Shown: one piece after another, positions 61,320-64,000 of the stretch | How positions within the stretch are numbered: position 1 is the first letter of the stretch | Layout: each line of letters starts with the position of its first letter | NCBI GenBank assembly: GCA_013396635.1 | Contig: WBMW01005529.1 | Coordinates: 329,573-393,572, forward strand | DNA length: 64,000 bases | From: Penelope pileata | Lineage: Eukaryota; Chordata; Aves; Galliformes; Cracidae | Direction of reading: 5' to 3' | Position numbers and translations under genes: made by a program | The notes under the pieces: model-generated | Told to the model about the DNA's origin: nothing | Database searches by the model: none | What the model saw: the letters and a program-made list of their open reading frames with translations, nothing else

Positions 61320-61976
61320 AACATGAGCCGGCAGTGTGCGCTTGCAGCCCAGAAGGCCAACCGCATCCTGGGCTGCATCAAGAGAAGTGTGGCCAGCAGG
61401 TCGAGGGAGGTGATTCTGCCCCTCTACTCTGCTCTCGTGAGACCTCACCTGGAGTATTGTGTCCAGTTCTGGGGCCCCCAACACAAGAAGGATGTGGAGC
61501 TGTTGGAGCGGGTCCAGAGGAGGGCCACGAGGATGATCAGAGGGCTGGAGCACCTCCCCTACGAGGACAGGCTGAGAGAGTTGGGACTCTTCAGCCTGGA
61601 GAAGAGAAGGCTGCGGGGGGACCTGATAGCAGCCTTCCAGTACCTGAAGGGGCCTACAGGAAAGCTGGGGAGGGGCTTTTTACAAGGATAGATAATGACA
61701 GAACAAGGGCTAATGGTTATAAACTGGAAGAGGGTAGATTTAGACTAGATATAAGGAAGAAATTCTTCCCTGTGAGGGTGGTGAGACACTGGAACAGGTT
61801 GCCCAGAGAAGTCGTTGATGCCCCCTCCCTGGAAGTATTCAAAGCCAGGCTGGATGGGGCTTTGGGCAACCTGGTCTAGTGGGAGGTGTCCTTGCCCATG
61901 GCAGGGGGGTTGGAACAAGATGATCTCTAAGGTCCCTTCCAACCTAAACCATTCCATGATTATATGATTCTATGAT
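61320..61976 (+). mobile_element. CR1 LINE, 5'-truncated, best-preserved copy
   Basis: It starts inside ORF2 and runs to the canonical 3' end (TATGATTCTATGATC). A 123-codon block at 61323-61691 (MSRQCALAAQKANRILGC and onward, with REVILPLYSALVRPHLEYC) is intact until about 61650. There, loss of one base shifts to the frame that carries the rest of ORF2 (NDRTRANGYKLEEGRFRLDI to DGALGNLV, stop at 61879). The GC content and the single frameshift mark it as the youngest CR1 here. Confidence 0.96.
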
Positions 61977-62732
61977 CTTTTCTTTACTTAAACTCAGCAA
62001 GAACAGTACTTTCTAGATTCTTATTTGTATGTCTTTTACACTGTGATCCTCATTTCTTTTTTATTATACTTTTCTCTATTTTGAATCAATAACACTGAAT
62101 GTGTTGATGTTGAAAAACCTCTTCATGAATTTTGTTTCTTCATTATATAGCAGAAATACACAACGTAAAGCTCCTTTGAGCAGGATTCTGTCTTCATTTT
62201 CAGAGATATTAAATACATACACTTCAGCATCTCTGAACATCATGTCATTTATTACACTACAGGTCCTAGTGCAGTTATTCAATATGCTCATGTTGTGATG
62301 GAGACATCACAATACATTTATATTTTTGTTTTGTTTTGTTTTTCCTCATTCCTCACTATTCACTTTGTTTATGTGCACTCTGTCAATTTAACTTAGCCTT
62401 TTCTTTTGATGTTTTCAGCAAAGAAACTTTCATATGTTTTTATCACTCTCAACTTCTTTCACCATAGTCCTCTCTATTTCCCTCAAGTTGAACCGAGACA
62501 CTTTCCATCTGCTATCATTCATGCACATAAGGACAAATTCACCTGTTGCAAGTACCATGCACTCATGAGAATATGCGAGAGGTCCAAATTCGCAGTGCAC
62601 TGTGGCTGATATGACTTTGCTGCTTCTGCTACAAAGCCTTTGTGATTAATTAACAGCTTGTACTCTGCAGTATCTCTGTATATGGCTCAGTATTCTTCCA
62701 AATAAGTTTATCTCCTTGTAGTATTCTCTTAC
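61977..62732. other. Unique sequence with an unexplained open region
   Basis: 62076-62291 is open on both strands; on the minus strand the frame contains SENEDRILLKGALRCVFLLY. No splice pair with a suitable phase was found. Confidence 0.35.
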
Positions 62733-62784
62733 TTTTTTTCCAGCAAATATCTCTAACATTTTGACTGTGTGTTTCACTCTGAAT
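62733..62784 (-). CDS. Tentative upstream exon of the spliced minus-strand gene
   Basis: This 52-nt segment lies between a pyrimidine-rich acceptor ending CCTCAG and a good donor (A-GTAAGAGAA). In phase 0 it reads IQSETHSQNVRDICWKK plus one base. That leaves phase 1, which the next supported exon (56158-56282) requires; joining gives an isoleucine codon at the border. A second frame (phase 2 to 0) is also open, and the intron to the next exon would be 6.4 kb, so assignment to the same gene is inference. Confidence 0.4.
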
Positions 62785-63049
62785 CTGAGGAACTTTATCA
62801 GGAGAATATAAACATTCTCCTGGATGGACAAATCTAATGCAAAACTAGTTAAGTCACTATAGTTAAAATATTCTTAGAGTTCTTTTTCAGTCACATGCTG
62901 TCAGCCAAGAGGGCAACTATCACACACAGGTCCTTCACGGGTCCTGTAAGTAGTAGTGGGCAAAACAGTCTTAGGGAATTTGTAATTAATTTGATTTATT
63001 CCCAATTAATTTGTAATCACTGATTCAGGTAGTGAGACAAAGAAAACAA

Positions 63050-63600
63050 AAAATAAGCAAACTCTCAAAGAAACACCTTCTCAAGCTTAACTTAAGCCAA
63101 GCACCTTTCCTTGCTCCTTCTCAGTCTCAACATCCATTGTTTTTGCCATTACACTCCCTCCCTCCTGGTTGCTTCAGTGAGGCACAAGGCAGCACAGAAG
63201 GTTGGAGTGGCATATAAGGGTTTCTTTCTGCTGCTTTTCACTTCCTAGTGAGTTTCCTCTGCTCCTCCATCCTCTTTCGGGGTTTCCTCTGTGCTTCTCA
63301 GTGTCATTCTAGGGGTGTTCCTGTCCCACTGCGGGTTACCAATGGGCCACAGTCTTTTCAGACTGGAAGCGCCTTCAACAGCTCCTTCCAAGAGCATGCC
63401 CCTGGCCACGAGTTTCATCAGCAGTTCTCCTTCTGTGTGTGTGTCCCCAAGAGAGTCTTGTCATATTTCTCTCAATGCCTCTCTTCAAATATCTTCGTAT
63501 GCCACCTCCCTTCCACAGCTGCTGCCCTTTCCTAAGTATGCTTGAGTAGATGCCCCATGCGCTCTGCTGGTTGGCTGAGTTTATGGCACAGTATGGGTTT
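63050..63600. mobile_element. Possible LTR-retroelement fragment
   Basis: A GC-richer, pyrimidine-rich block. The order of motifs around 63430-63600 (TCTCTCAATGCC, CACAGCTGCTGCCCTTTCCT, then CTGCTGGTTGGCTGAG) resembles a common avian endogenous-retrovirus sequence recalled from experience. No termini, target duplication or retroviral gene are visible. Family and strand are unproven. Confidence 0.35.
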
Positions 63601-63968
63601 TGGCATGTGAATTTTTTTATTTTTAAAATATATAATATCATAGACACATTTTGCATCCCCCTCCCTTTTTTTTTTTTTTTTAACTTTGTTGACATCAAAA
63701 ATGCAGAAAGTCTCCACCAATAATAATATTATCTTATGGGTTAGCCATCAGAGCTTGCTCAAAGTACGATGCTGAATACATCCCTTTGTTTTCAAATTGC
63801 AGGCTGCAACATTCATTTCACAGATACTGTAGTTCTCTGCCTCTCCACGAAGTCTACATTTAGATCACTCTTATATATTAACATTTCCTGTGAAGATACC
63901 ACATTTTGGTGTGAATAAGTGCTTTCTTAGTTATTTGCCCATTTAAGGTTTACTTGTTTAAATTTATC

Positions 63969-64000
63969 ACATGAAAAAAAAAGGGGGGGGGGGGGAGCGG
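63969..64000. repeat. Poly-A / poly-G run at the window end
   Basis: A run of A followed by a long run of G, then AGCGG. Such runs are often sequencing-limited, so the exact length is unreliable. Confidence 0.85.

Noticed and set aside
1..64000. tRNA, rRNA, CRISPR array, bacterial operon or phage genes
   Set aside because: None seen. Repeat content, introns and composition are those of a bird nuclear genome.

Overview
This window is AT-rich vertebrate nuclear DNA, almost certainly from a bird. The diagnostic features are several CR1 LINE copies ending in the avian octamer-type repeat (ATTCTATG / ATTCTGTG), a cluster of mariner elements of the kind known from chicken and other birds, and a solo endogenous-retrovirus LTR with an avian-type layout. 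The species cannot be fixed from sequence alone. There are no bacterial-type genes, no CRISPR array and no tRNA or rRNA that I can support. Most open frames in the window are chance frames or decayed transposon frames.

The main result is a spliced minus-strand gene that no single open frame reveals. Twelve short exons (56158-56282, 53979-54042, 52733-52800, 50909-50965, 50038-50121, 41996-42034, 41769-41817, 40897-41076, 34534-34587, 30434-30586, 28393-28434 and the terminal 24038-24279) all have AG/GT borders. They join in compatible phase into one uninterrupted frame of 384 codons that ends at a stop. A thirteenth exon at 62733-62784 is tentative. I do not recognise the protein family. The 5' end lies beyond what I can follow, probably outside the window.

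Layout: 1-24.0 kb is mostly unique gene-poor sequence. It carries a 3' CR1 copy (3.0-4.0 kb), a solo LTR (14.2-14.7 kb), two more CR1 copies (15.3 and 18.2-19.5 kb) and a full-length mariner interrupted by a CR1 3' end (20.9-22.3 kb). From 24.0 to 56.3 kb is the exon-bearing part of the gene. Its introns hold CR1 copies (31.5, 43.8 and 45.4 kb), three internally deleted mariners (38.5, 47.0 and 48.3 kb), a GC-rich block of unknown origin (42.5-42.95 kb), microsatellites and a 20-N gap at 35.5 kb. From 56.3 kb to the end is probably more intron. It holds the best-preserved CR1 (61.3-62.0 kb) and a weak LTR-like block (63.05-63.6 kb), and it finishes in a poly-A/poly-G run.

The mariner group is the most interesting repeat material. 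Two copies on opposite strands share one internal deletion, which implies a mobile non-autonomous subfamily. Another copy has a different deletion and sits exactly at the centre of a 125-134 bp imperfect inverted repeat of flanking DNA. The full-length copy contains a CR1 insertion with a 6-bp target duplication.
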